The notes under the pieces were generated by a model. The model was not told the origin of the DNA. It did not search any database and saw only the letters and a program-made list of their open reading frames with translations. Below, one piece after another: positions 16,246 through 23,996 of a stretch of DNA of 31,271 nucleotides (position 1 is the stretch's first letter; every line of letters begins with the position of its first letter). Origin of the DNA: Oribacterium sp. UBA6992 (lineage in GTDB: Bacteria; Bacillota; Clostridia; Lachnospirales; Lachnospiraceae); assembly GCA_002449915.1 (NCBI GenBank), contig DJXY01000110.1:1-31271 (forward strand), given 5' to 3'. The position numbers were made by a program, and so were the translations under genes.

Positions 16246-17201
16246 GCAGAGCTTTTTTATATGCAGGACAGGGAAGTCAGCATGCAGGCATGGGGAAGGA
16301 TCTCTATGAGACATTTCCGGAGTTTAGGGAGGCATTTGAAAGAGCTTCCGCCCAGGTGAAAGGATTTGACTTAAAAACGGTATGCTTTGAGGATCCGGAG
16401 GAGATTCTTCACGAGACCCGATATACGCAGCCTTGTATGACCGCCTTTGCTGTGAGTATGACGGAAGTATTAAAACATAAGGGGATCCTGCCGCAGTATA
16501 CTGCCGGGTTATCGTTAGGTGAGTACGGAGCGCTGGAAGCGGCGGGCGTGCTGGACCTCGAGACAACGGTCCGTACGGTAGATTTCCGGGGTCAGGCGAT
16601 GGCAGCGGCATCTCATGGCATTGATTGTGGCATGACGGCGATCCTCGGGCTTACAGAGGATTGTGCTGCGGCATGCTGCGACAGAGCTAAGGAAGTGGGC
16701 AGGGTTTCTGTCTGCAATCTGAACTGTCCGGGGCAGGTCGTCATTGGCGGTGAAGCTGCTGCGGTATCAAAAGCATCGGAGCTTGCTGCGGAGGCAGGCG
16801 CGAGGAGATGTATCCCTCTTAAGGTTTCGGGACCGTTTCATACCGCCTTTATGAAGCCGGCTGGGGATCAGCTCGGAGCATATTTCAAGGAGCTCAGCTT
16901 TCGTACACCGGAGTGCGTTGTGATGTATAATGTTCTCGGACATGAAAATGATGCCCGTCTTAATCCGGATGGTCGTGAATGGTCTATCCCGGAGCTGCTG
17001 GAGCTGCAGGTGCAGTGGCCGGTGCGGATGGAAGACTGCATTCGCAGGATGCTTACGCTTGGAGTAGATCAGTTTGTGGAAATCGGTCCGGGCAAAACGC
17101 TGGCAGGCTTTGTACGGAAGACGGCGAAGGACATGGGCATCTCAACATATGAGGTGGTTTCACTGGAAACTGCAGAGGAGCTTGAAAGGTATCATGGATA
17201 A
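16242..17201 (+). CDS. fabD: malonyl-CoA:ACP transacylase
   Basis: A 319-residue enzyme that moves malonyl from CoA to ACP. The nucleophile elbow is GLSLGEYGA with Ser91, the start has GQGSQHAGMG, and the catalytic histidine is His200 in GPFHTAFM. The residue two before the serine is Leu rather than the His of the GHSxG form, which I take as a normal variant. It overlaps fabK by four bases, and fabG starts eight bases before its end. Confidence 0.95.
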   Translation: MSRAFLYAGQGSQHAGMGKDLYETFPEFREAFERASAQVKGFDLKTVCFEDPEEILHETRYTQPCMTAFAVSMTEVLKHKGILPQYTAGLSLGEYGALEAAGVLDLETTVRTVDFRGQAMAAASHGIDCGMTAILGLTEDCAAACCDRAKEVGRVSVCNLNCPGQVVIGGEAAAVSKASELAAEAGARRCIPLKVSGPFHTAFMKPAGDQLGAYFKELSFRTPECVVMYNVLGHENDARLNPDGREWSIPELLELQVQWPVRMEDCIRRMLTLGVDQFVEIGPGKTLAGFVRKTAKDMGISTYEVVSLETAEELERYHG

Positions 17202-17961
17202 TCAGGAAATTATAAAGGATGAACGCCGGACAGCACTGGTAACAGGCGGGAGCCGGGGGATCGGCAGGGCAGCAGCTCTTAAGCTGGCGGAAGCAGGCAA
17301 CAATGTTGTTATCAACTATCAGGGAAATGAGGCAGCGGCACGTGAGACGGAGGAGCTGATTCATGCTGCCTGCCCGGATGTCGGGACACTTATTGTGCGG
17401 GCGGATGTATCCAAGGAGGATGAGGTCCGTGAGATGGTGGACAGTATTATGGATGCGTTTGGCAGAATTGATATCCTCGTAAATAATGCCGGGATTACGC
17501 GGGATCATCTGTTGCTTCGCATGACCGCAGAGGATTTTGATCAGGTGATTGCCACCAATCTCCGGGGATGCTTCCTCTTATCTAAGTATGCAGGGCAGCA
17601 GATGCTCAAGGCACGGTATGGCAGAATCATTAATATTTCCAGTATTTCCGGAACCCATGGCAATATTGGTCAGGTCAACTACGCTGCGTCCAAGGCAGGT
17701 ATCCTTGGTATTACAAAGTCTCTCGCCAAGGAGTACGCATCCCGTGGTATTACTGTGAATGCGATTGCGCCCGGGTTTATCCGTACGGATATGACGGATG
17801 TACTGCGTGAGGATATTCGCGAACGGATTCTTGCCGAGATTCCGGTCAAGAGGCTGGGAGAGCCGTCGGATGTAGCAGATGCAATCGTATTTTTATCACG
17901 ACCGGAAAGCGGCTTTATCACAGGTCAGGTGCTGGGTGTCGATGGCGGAATGGGAATCTGA
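17194..17961 (+). CDS. fabG: 3-oxoacyl-ACP reductase
   Basis: A 255-residue NADPH-dependent short-chain dehydrogenase that reduces 3-oxoacyl-ACP. The Rossmann glycine motif TGGSRGIG is at 17-24, NNAG at 97-100, and the catalytic Ser150, Tyr163 and Lys167 lie in ISSISGTHGNIGQVNYAASKAG. The end FLSRPESGFITGQVLGVDGGM is typical. The start at 17194 is chosen because it gives the family's N-terminus. The frame is open to 17074, but that part lies inside fabD and does not resemble the family. A 147-base gap to fabF follows, the only large gap within the fab genes. Confidence 0.94.
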   Translation: MDNQEIIKDERRTALVTGGSRGIGRAAALKLAEAGNNVVINYQGNEAAARETEELIHAACPDVGTLIVRADVSKEDEVREMVDSIMDAFGRIDILVNNAGITRDHLLLRMTAEDFDQVIATNLRGCFLLSKYAGQQMLKARYGRIINISSISGTHGNIGQVNYAASKAGILGITKSLAKEYASRGITVNAIAPGFIRTDMTDVLREDIRERILAEIPVKRLGEPSDVADAIVFLSRPESGFITGQVLGVDGGMGI

Positions 17962-18108
17962 GGATACCTGAGAGAAATAACGAGCTGGGTCGATCAGACG
18001 GATATATCCAGATTTCAAGATCAGCCAGGAGAGTAAGATACGAAAGACTGAGAGAAAAGTCGGGATAGTCAGATTATTTCAGGTTAGGAAGGACAATTAA
18101 AACGTTTT
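17962..18108 (+). other. unusual 147-base gap inside the fab operon
   Basis: The preceding five junctions overlap or are shorter than 12 bases, but fabG and fabF are 147 bases apart. I see no start codon with a ribosome binding site, no recognisable protein in either strand and no terminator. Features are a GATCAG direct repeat (about 17994 and 18020), a small GACT/AGTC hairpin near 18047-18062 and a perfect palindrome TAAAACGTTTTA at 18098-18109 that touches the fabF start codon. The likely ribosome binding site AGGAAGGA (18086-18093) is a long 15 bases from that start. It could be a processing or regulatory site, or a deletion scar. Confidence 0.4.
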
Positions 18109-19356
18109 ATGGAAAAACGAAGCGTTGTAATCACGGGTCTCGGAACTGTAAATCCCACGGGAAATTCAGTGAGCGAGAGTTGGAAAAATATTATGAAGGG
18201 AAATGTCGGAATCGGACCGATCACAGCCTTTGACACGACGAATTTCCAGGTAAAGCTTGCCGGAGAGGTCAGAGATTTTCATCCGGAAACACGGATCAAT
18301 AAGAGGGAGCTTAAGCATATGTCCCGCTTCACTAAGTTCGCGGTCTATGCTGCCGAGGAGGCACTGGAGCAGAGCGGAATCCTTACAGCGCTGGGCAGCA
18401 CATATCGTCCGGAGCGGGTCGGCGTTGTGGTGTCTTCCGGCATCGGTGGATTTGAGACGATCCAGGAGGAGCATGACCGCGGACGGGAAAAGGGATATGA
18501 AAGACTGAATCCTTTTTTCATTCCGATGGCGATCTCCAACATGGCAGCGGCGCAGATCTCGATCCGGAATGGTCTTAAGGGTCTCTGCAGCTGTCCTGTG
18601 ACGGCTTGTGCCGGAGGTTCCAATGCGATTGGAGATGCGTTTCACAGGATCCGGGACGGCTATGAGGATGCCATGGTTGCAGGCGGCACCGAGGCAGCCA
18701 TTACAGAGCTTGCAATTGGAGGCTTTTCCAGCATGAAGGCATTGTCCCATGCTGCGGATCCCAACCGGGCGTCGATTCCCTTTGATCTTGAGCGGAACGG
18801 CTTTGTAATGGGAGAGGGCGCTGGCATCCTTGTGCTCGAGGAGCGGGAGCACGCGCTTGAGAGAGGTGCGGCGATCCTTGCGGAAATCGAGGGCTACGGA
18901 GTAAGCTCCGACGCGTATCATATTACATCTCCTGCGCCGGGAGGAGAAGGTGCGGCCCGGGCTATGACAGCTGCGATCGGGGATGCCGGACTGACAGTAG
19001 CGGATATCGATTATATTAATGCACATGGAACCTCCACACATCTGAATGACGCAGGAGAAACCAGAGCCATCCATCTTGTCTTTGGTGACGCGGCAGATCA
19101 GCTTGTTGTTTCCAGTACTAAGTCCATGACCGGGCATCTGCTCGGAGGTGCGGGAGGGGTGGAGGCAGTATTCTCCGTACTTGCACTACGAGATCAGTTT
19201 ATCCCTGCCACGGTAAATCTTAAGGTTCCGGATCCGGAATGCGATCTTGACTACTGTGCCAACAAAGGTGTGTCTTGCCAGATTAATGCAGCTGCCAGTT
19301 GTTCTCTCGGATTTGGCGGACATAATGCCTGCCTTGTATTTGGAAGAGAGGGCTGA
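18109..19356 (+). CDS. fabF: 3-oxoacyl-ACP synthase II
   Basis: A 415-residue elongating condensing enzyme. The Cys-His-His triad is intact: Cys167 in VTACAGGSNAIG, His306 in NAHGTSTHLND and His343 in SMTGHLLGGAGG, with Lys338. The start MEKRSVVITGLGTVNPTGNS matches the family N-terminus, so ATG 18109 is secure despite a distant ribosome binding site. fabZ follows after two bases. In many clostridial operons accB lies between fabF and fabZ; here it does not. Confidence 0.95.
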   Translation: MEKRSVVITGLGTVNPTGNSVSESWKNIMKGNVGIGPITAFDTTNFQVKLAGEVRDFHPETRINKRELKHMSRFTKFAVYAAEEALEQSGILTALGSTYRPERVGVVVSSGIGGFETIQEEHDRGREKGYERLNPFFIPMAISNMAAAQISIRNGLKGLCSCPVTACAGGSNAIGDAFHRIRDGYEDAMVAGGTEAAITELAIGGFSSMKALSHAADPNRASIPFDLERNGFVMGEGAGILVLEEREHALERGAAILAEIEGYGVSSDAYHITSPAPGGEGAARAMTAAIGDAGLTVADIDYINAHGTSTHLNDAGETRAIHLVFGDAADQLVVSSTKSMTGHLLGGAGGVEAVFSVLALRDQFIPATVNLKVPDPECDLDYCANKGVSCQINAAASCSLGFGGHNACLVFGREG

Positions 19357-19358
19357 AT

Positions 19359-19796
19359 ATGGAGCTGGATATTAATGAAATAAAAAAGATCCTTCCGCAC
19401 CGGTATCCGTTTTTACTGATTGATGCGGTAGAGGAGTATGAGCCGGGAAAATTTGCAAGAGCCAGGAAATGCGTCAGTGCAGATGATCCCTTTTTTCAGG
19501 GACATTTTCCGGACTATCCTGTGATGCCGGGGGTTCTGATCATAGAGGCACTGGCACAGACCGGTGCGGTAGCGCTTTTAAGCCTTCCGGAAAATAAAGG
19601 TAAAATTGCCCTCTTTGGAGGCATCAGAAATGCAAGATTTCGCCAGCAGGTAAAGCCGGGAGATGTGCTGACGCTGAACTGCGAGCTGGTGCGCATGCAT
19701 GGACCGGTCGGGATCGGACAGGCAGAGGCAAGAGTCAACGGGAAGCTATGCTGCAATGCGGAGCTGAGCTTTGCTATCATGGATCCGGTCTCGTAA
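19359..19796 (+). CDS. fabZ: 3-hydroxyacyl-ACP dehydratase
   Basis: A 145-residue hot-dog-fold dehydratase. The catalytic His49 is in FQGHFPDYPVMPGVLIIEA and Glu63 in the same helix; the start ILPHRYPFLLIDAV is typical. It removes water from 3-hydroxyacyl-ACP. No dedicated isomerase (FabM, FabA) is present in the window, so if the organism makes unsaturated fatty acids this FabZ, or an unknown enzyme, must supply the branch point. It is the last structural gene of the operon; a MarR-type regulator follows after 168 bases. Confidence 0.95.
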   Translation: MELDINEIKKILPHRYPFLLIDAVEEYEPGKFARARKCVSADDPFFQGHFPDYPVMPGVLIIEALAQTGAVALLSLPENKGKIALFGGIRNARFRQQVKPGDVLTLNCELVRMHGPVGIGQAEARVNGKLCCNAELSFAIMDPVS

Positions 19797-19925
19797 AATC
19801 AATCCGGCATAGTGAGATTAAGGAGGCTTACACAAGGCTTTTTATCGGCATTTTGCACAGCATGCAGCAGGCAGAAATTGTACTCATCTCTTAAATATTG
19901 TTACATAAATGCAATAAAAAGATGT

Positions 19926-19949
19926 TATAATAAAAATAATTAAATTATT
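19926..19949 (+). promoter_or_regulatory. -10 box and palindromic operator of the MarR/FabT-like gene
   Basis: A consensus TATAAT is at 19926-19931. The best -35 candidate is TTACAT at 19901-19906, with a long 19-base spacer. Overlapping the predicted start of transcription is a 15-base palindrome AATAATT-A-AATTATT (19935-19949), well placed for autoregulation. On the opposite strand it reads TTTAATTATTT, close to the TAAAATTATTT found after the fab promoter. Confidence 0.5.
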
Positions 19950-19964
19950 GATCGAGGTGTAACT

Positions 19965-20417
19965 ATGTTAAGTGATGAGATTATTGACATTTACAATAAG
20001 TGTCGACTCTATTTCTACATGCAGGTTTTTTCACGTTTTGAAAACCGTGAGGCAACGCTTACAACCGTAGAGTCCTTTAGCATGGAATGCATTAAGGCGC
20101 TGGGAGAACCCACCATCCAGGAGTTTGCCAATATGATGGGTATTTCCGCACCCAATGCAGCATACAAGGTAAACTCGCTGATCCAGAAGGGATATATAGA
20201 AAAGGTACAGTCCGCAAACGATAAGAGAGAATATCATTTACGCCCGACACAGAAGTTTCTGGATTATTATAATGTCAGCTATGCCTACGTAAAAAAGCTG
20301 GAGGAGCGCTGCAAACGCCGTTTTACATCGGAAGAGCTGGAAAAGCTGGATGAGATGCTCCGGATTATCTCGACAGAACTCATGCCGGAGCTTAATGAAA
20401 AAAACTTCCATAAATAA
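19965..20417 (+). CDS. fabT: MarR-family regulator, probably FabT-like
   Basis: A 150-residue winged-helix regulator. An N-terminal dimerisation helix (IDIYNKCRLYFYMQVFSRF) precedes the DNA-binding helix-turn-helix around TIQEFANMMGISAPNAAYKVNSLIQKGYIEKV (residues about 45-76). The wing is QSANDKREYHLRPTQK, and a C-terminal dimer helix LEERCKRRFTSEELEKLDEML follows. In Firmicutes, FabT proteins encoded with fab genes repress them and use acyl-ACP as corepressor. Position at the end of the fab cluster with its own -10 box and palindrome supports the same role here, but orthology to FabT is inferred from context. GAGGTG precedes the ATG. Confidence 0.85.
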   Translation: MLSDEIIDIYNKCRLYFYMQVFSRFENREATLTTVESFSMECIKALGEPTIQEFANMMGISAPNAAYKVNSLIQKGYIEKVQSANDKREYHLRPTQKFLDYYNVSYAYVKKLEERCKRRFTSEELEKLDEMLRIISTELMPELNEKNFHK

Positions 20418-20452
20418 TTTTTGTCAGTCTTGTCAGTAGTTATGAAATGAAA

Positions 20453-20486
20453 AAAACCTCGCGTGGATTTTCATGCGAGGTTTTAT
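20453..20486. terminator. bidirectional terminator between fabT and the dehydratase operon
   Basis: AAAACCTCGCGTG (20453-20465) pairs with CATGCGAGGTTTT (20472-20484), with one G-U pair and a six-base loop. The flanking A and T runs let it end transcription from both convergent genes. Confidence 0.9.
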
Positions 20487-20487
20487 T

Positions 20488-22299
20488 TTATGCTTTTACC
20501 ATATCTCTTGCAAAAAGGGCGGCACCGAGAGCACCGCAGAGCTGTGCCTCCTCCCGGATAATAATCGGAGCACCGACCTTCTCCTCCAACGTTTTGACAA
20601 GACCTTTGTTTTTGGATACACCGCCGGTCATCATATATTTCCCTTCGCCGCCGACACGCTTTACAAGGGCGCTTGTCTTGACTGCGACGGATTTGTTAAG
20701 ACCATGTACAATGTCATCAGTTGATTTGTTTTCTGCAATCAGCGAAACAACCTCCGACTGCGCAAAGACGGAGCACATAGAGGAGATGGTGATATCTTCT
20801 TTATAATTCAGCCCGTGCAGTGACATCTCCTCGAGGCTGAGCTCCAGAGAATGCGCCATCATCTCAAGAAACCGTCCGGTACCCGCAGCGCATTTATCAT
20901 TCATTACAAAGTTTATGACATTCCCCTTATCGTCCAGACGGATCACCTTGGAGTCCTGACCGCCGATGTCAATTACCGTGCGGACCTCCGGCTCCAGAAA
21001 ATGTGCGCCTCTTGCGTGACAGGTAATTTCCGTGATGGATTTGTCACCGTCCTCGATCGCCGTTCTGCCATAGCCGGTGGTGACCATGGCGTCAATATCC
21101 GTACGCGCAAGCCCGGACTGCCGGAGAGCTTCTTCCAGGGCTTTTTCTGCAGAGTTCTGCGCACCGGCACCGGTAGGCACAATAATGCCGCAGACCATCT
21201 TATTATCTTTATCCAGGATGACAACATCCGTTGAAGTGGAACCGGAATCGATTCCGGCAAAATATCCCTTACCCATATTCGTTTTCTTCCCTTCCAATTC
21301 CTCCGGGTCTATGCTCTCCGCAAAGGCTTCCAGACGCGTCAAAAGCTGACCACTGGAGGAGGTAGTATAATCTGACTCGATTTTAAGGATCGGTACCGGA
21401 GCATGCTGTCTTAGATCCGCATATTCAAAAGAGTAAAAGTCACAGAATTTAATGGTGTGATAAATGATGCCCTTGAGATTTGGATCATTAAGGAGCGCGC
21501 GGCGGCCGGTCTTATCCATCATGCGCATGCATGGAATCTGCTTGATGAGCTCATAGGCATACCAGTCCATGAGTCGTGCGAATGCAGGCGAGTCCAGCAC
21601 ATCTCCATCTGTCCTGGGAGACTGTGCAGCTTCCGGAGCTGCTGTTCTACTGCATTCTGTGCCCTGGAGCAGTTCTTCCCTTAGAGAAGCCAGGGTCGGT
21701 GGCATCACTTCGCCTACAGAGCGGTTGTTGACACAGCTGTCATTCTGCACAGGCAGCGGCATGCAGTCCTGAACCATCTTAAAAAGTTGCTTCCCCATAC
21801 GGGCGCCCAGCACACTTAAGTGAGGCTCCTGCAGACGCTTTGGCGGATGAAAGGCTGCCCGGAATTTTGCTTCGTCAAATTCCTGTCCCTTATAGTGGCG
21901 GTAAGCCTTGGCAAATGCAATCAGCTGAGCGGAGATCTGCTCGCGGGAGCATGCCCAGCCGCTATGCAGCATATCGATCATGTAAAGGAAATCAAGCTTT
22001 TTTGAGTCCCTAAGGATGTCATAGACAGAGCGTATGGTATCACAGCAGTTGACAAGCACCAGTTCATGGACTTCACCCGCCATGACAGACTGCATCAGTG
22101 CCTTGCCGAAGCCGCAGACATTAGGATTGATAACCTGATCGGCAAGCTCAAATCCCTCCGGCATATGGTTAAGATTGCTGTATTCCCCTTCAAAGGCAGC
22201 CATCAGCTCAAGTGGCGTATATTTGCATACATAGTAGCTGCATCCGTTTTTCCGGATTTCCATTGCACCCTCGCAGCCCTGACATTTTGTCTGATTCAT
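20488..22299 (-). CDS. 2-hydroxyacyl-CoA dehydratase-type subunit fused to its activase
   Basis: A 603-residue fusion. Residues 1 to about 340 resemble a dehydratase subunit (HgdA/B, BcrB/C-like), with conserved-looking cysteine sites NPNVCGFGKA, LVNCCDTIRS and KFCDFYSFEYADL, ending in the family segment IESDYTTSSSGQLLTRLEAFAE. Residues about 345-603 are a complete ASKHA-type activase: FAGIDSGSTSTDVVIL phosphate loop, VIDIGGQDSK, and the two 4Fe-4S cysteines Cys470 (KCAAGTGRF) and Cys509 (SSMCSVFAQSEV), 39 residues apart as in HgdC. Activases normally act as separate homodimers that inject one low-potential electron at the cost of ATP; here donor and acceptor are covalently linked. A proline/alanine-poor spacer near 210-235 varies from the core. 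It starts four bases inside the upstream partner. Substrate unknown. Confidence 0.88.
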   Translation of the reverse strand: MNQTKCQGCEGAMEIRKNGCSYYVCKYTPLELMAAFEGEYSNLNHMPEGFELADQVINPNVCGFGKALMQSVMAGEVHELVLVNCCDTIRSVYDILRDSKKLDFLYMIDMLHSGWACSREQISAQLIAFAKAYRHYKGQEFDEAKFRAAFHPPKRLQEPHLSVLGARMGKQLFKMVQDCMPLPVQNDSCVNNRSVGEVMPPTLASLREELLQGTECSRTAAPEAAQSPRTDGDVLDSPAFARLMDWYAYELIKQIPCMRMMDKTGRRALLNDPNLKGIIYHTIKFCDFYSFEYADLRQHAPVPILKIESDYTTSSSGQLLTRLEAFAESIDPEELEGKKTNMGKGYFAGIDSGSTSTDVVILDKDNKMVCGIIVPTGAGAQNSAEKALEEALRQSGLARTDIDAMVTTGYGRTAIEDGDKSITEITCHARGAHFLEPEVRTVIDIGGQDSKVIRLDDKGNVINFVMNDKCAAGTGRFLEMMAHSLELSLEEMSLHGLNYKEDITISSMCSVFAQSEVVSLIAENKSTDDIVHGLNKSVAVKTSALVKRVGGEGKYMMTGGVSKNKGLVKTLEEKVGAPIIIREEAQLCGALGAALFARDMVKA

Positions 22300-23588
22300 G
22301 CGGAAACCTCCTTGGAATCTTTGGCTTTATCAGCCTCCAGCATCTCGAGAAACGCTCCGAGGCGGGTTAAGGTCTGTCCTTCACCGCCGTGGCTCCGGTC
22401 ACAGCCATCCCCGTCCAGAAGGAGACAGGGAAGCCCTACTTCCTCAAATTTCTTTTTGGCAAGAAGCGCGCCGCCCAAGGTATGCTTGCAGCCCCAGTGA
22501 TTGAACCAGACCACACCATCCGCGTGCAATGCTCTGGCATGCGCGATACCGTTGTCGATCCGGCGGTGGATAGAACCGTTGAGAGCATGGTGAACCATGC
22601 GGGATGCCATGGCGCGGTAGGGATTGGATGGATCAAAGTCCGAGGAGCATACGGACTGCAGCTCGTCACCGACAATCTGCGCATCCTCCTTGAAATATAA
22701 GAGTGAACGGACGGCATCGGACCAGAAGGGGAGCGTATGCATCCAGTAGATACGCTGTCCTCTGGCAGGACCTGCTTTTTTTATGTCCTGATTTAATAGA
22801 TCTACATAGTGCTCGTTCTGTTCTGTCCCAAGCAGGATATTGTTGGTCATACCGGAGTAAAGCGGAGTGACAAGGTCCGTCGGCACATATTTCTCAGCCT
22901 TTGCAGTCTGATACTGCTCAAACTTCATAAGCGTCCGCCTGGAGCGTTCCACGCGGCTCCTGAGCTTATCCTCCTCAATTGTCTTTCCGGTTTCATGCTC
23001 GAGCCATAGCTTAAGATCTCGAAGCTGCTTCTCGACATAGCTGATGTCCGCCTCTGTCATCGTCATCGGCACGTCAATGGAGAAGCAGGGCACATGATAG
23101 AGGTCCGCAAGGTGACGGAAGGTTACAAGATTTGCGTCACAGGTCAGGTTGGTGTACACAATGCATTTTGGCTTTGGCATAAGTCCCCGTTCTGCAGCAC
23201 CGATAAATGTCCGGTGATAGCTGCAGAGGGTCTCGGAGAGACCGTCATTTTCTGTCTGCTGCAGGCAGTAACGTTCTACCCGGGATGCTTCAAGATAACA
23301 GCTGAATGCTTCTGCATTATACGGATGGAGACCTGCCTCCTGCAAAAGCTCGCAGGGTACAAAAATACTTACAATCGCAGAATGGTCCGGTGATTTGAGT
23401 GGTGCCAGCATGGACTCCATCATAAACTGTGCGAGATACCGGTCTGCGGGCATCAGCCGCTGATCCGGGAAGTGACGGAATTTAAAATTCTGTGCCTCCC
23501 AGCCAAGCTTTAACAGCCTCCGACCCTGTGCCGGGTTACGGTCGGTATATTTTGTGACATATTGACCAAAGGTCTCAGTGATATTCAT
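22296..23588 (-). CDS. 2-hydroxyacyl-CoA dehydratase / BcrC-like subunit
   Basis: A 430-residue protein of the 2-hydroxyacyl-CoA dehydratase/benzoyl-CoA reductase family (which also includes double-cubane cluster proteins). Visible family signatures are IFVPCELLQEAGLHPYNAEA (residues 75-94), NLTCDANLVTFRHLADLYHVP (147-167), FNHWGCKHTLGGA (362-374) and CLLLDGDGCDRSHGGEGQTLTRLGAFLEML (388-417). Cys79, Cys150, Cys367 and Cys396 are candidate iron-sulfur ligands. It overlaps its partner by four bases and should form a heterodimer with the dehydratase part of that fusion. No CoA-transferase, dehydrogenase or transporter is nearby, so the substrate cannot be inferred. ATG 23588 has CGGAG six bases upstream. 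Confidence 0.87.
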   Translation of the reverse strand: MNITETFGQYVTKYTDRNPAQGRRLLKLGWEAQNFKFRHFPDQRLMPADRYLAQFMMESMLAPLKSPDHSAIVSIFVPCELLQEAGLHPYNAEAFSCYLEASRVERYCLQQTENDGLSETLCSYHRTFIGAAERGLMPKPKCIVYTNLTCDANLVTFRHLADLYHVPCFSIDVPMTMTEADISYVEKQLRDLKLWLEHETGKTIEEDKLRSRVERSRRTLMKFEQYQTAKAEKYVPTDLVTPLYSGMTNNILLGTEQNEHYVDLLNQDIKKAGPARGQRIYWMHTLPFWSDAVRSLLYFKEDAQIVGDELQSVCSSDFDPSNPYRAMASRMVHHALNGSIHRRIDNGIAHARALHADGVVWFNHWGCKHTLGGALLAKKKFEEVGLPCLLLDGDGCDRSHGGEGQTLTRLGAFLEMLEADKAKDSKEVSA

Positions 23589-23600
23589 GGAAAACTCCGA

Positions 23601-23619
23601 TATATAAAATTATTTAAAG
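23601..23619 (-). promoter_or_regulatory. AT-rich motif resembling the fab operator, in the dehydratase leader
   Basis: Read on the plus strand, 23601-23622 matches the fab leader at 12378-12399 in all but three positions (shared core ATAAAATTATTTAA). It lies between the predicted start of transcription (about 23623) and the ribosome binding site of the dehydratase operon, as in the fab leader. Low sequence complexity makes chance likeness possible. Confidence 0.35.
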
Positions 23620-23629
23620 AAACCCCACT

Positions 23630-23658
23630 ATTTTAGGAGCATCCGCGTGGCTTGTCAA
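23630..23658 (-). promoter_or_regulatory. proximal promoter of the dehydratase operon
   Basis: On the minus strand, TTGACA (23658-23653) and TAAAAT (23635-23630) are separated by 17 bases. Transcription should start near 23623, giving a leader of about 35 bases. The -10 overlaps the stop codon of the small open frame described below. Confidence 0.8.
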
Positions 23659-23788
23659 TGGAAGAACCGGTTGGAATTGCACTGAAATGAAGGAATCCGA
23701 TGGACAGATCGCCATGAGAAATAACGCTGTAAACGATTACAGCAAATCTTAATACCATGGCGAATGCAGGATACTTGGCAGAAATCAC
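23633..23788 (-). other. leader open frame / nested inverted repeat of unknown nature
   Basis: The minus strand holds a 51-codon frame from GTG 23788 (41 codons from ATG 23758), ending TAA at 23635-23633. The peptide has a hydrophobic middle (MVLRFAVIVYSVIS) and ends GSSIDKPRGCS. AAAGGAG precedes the GTG but with no spacer, so translation is doubtful. The same DNA is also open on the plus strand and contains a nested inverted repeat: CGCCATG (23710-23716) with CATGGCG (23756-23762) enclosing GCTGTAA (23726-23732) with TTACAGC (23737-23743). It lies downstream of a separate promoter and upstream of the dehydratase promoter. I cannot tell a leader peptide from a structured RNA or a repeated element. 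Confidence 0.35.
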
Positions 23789-23808
23789 TCCTTTTTTTGT
23801 GCATATTT

Positions 23809-23836
23809 ACATTATTATAACGAAATAATATGTCAA
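23809..23836 (-). promoter_or_regulatory. distal promoter upstream of the dehydratase leader
   Basis: On the minus strand, TTGACA (23836-23831) and TAATGT (23814-23809) have a 16-base spacer. Transcription would start near 23802 and run through the leader frame and nested repeat into the dehydratase genes. Confidence 0.55.
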
Positions 23837-23885
23837 TGTAGACAGATAATAGATTGATTCGTACATATATTCGCTGTTTCGACTG

Positions 23886-23914
23886 TTGAATCCGGATCTT
23901 TAAAATGTTATAGT
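23886..23914 (+). promoter_or_regulatory. promoter of the HPr-like gene
   Basis: TTGAAT (23886-23891) and TATAGT (23909-23914) are separated by 17 bases, predicting a leader of about 75 bases. Within that leader ACCTGGA (about 23932) can pair with TCCAGGT (about 23978), bringing a stem directly in front of the AAGAGG ribosome binding site. Confidence 0.72.
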
Positions 23915-23996
23915 ATCCGCAACCTGGACGTCCGAAACCAATTGGGGCGTAGGATGATATTGATTATTATTGTTTTCCAGGTAAGAGGTAAAAAGA

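Noticed and set aside
16512..16520. FabD elbow reads GLSLG instead of GHSxG
   Set aside because: Serine nucleophile, Gly context and catalytic histidine are intact; taken as a normal family variant, not loss of function.
18166..19137. 323-codon open frame antisense to fabF
   Set aside because: fabF has an intact catalytic triad over the same DNA; the antisense product has no family likeness.
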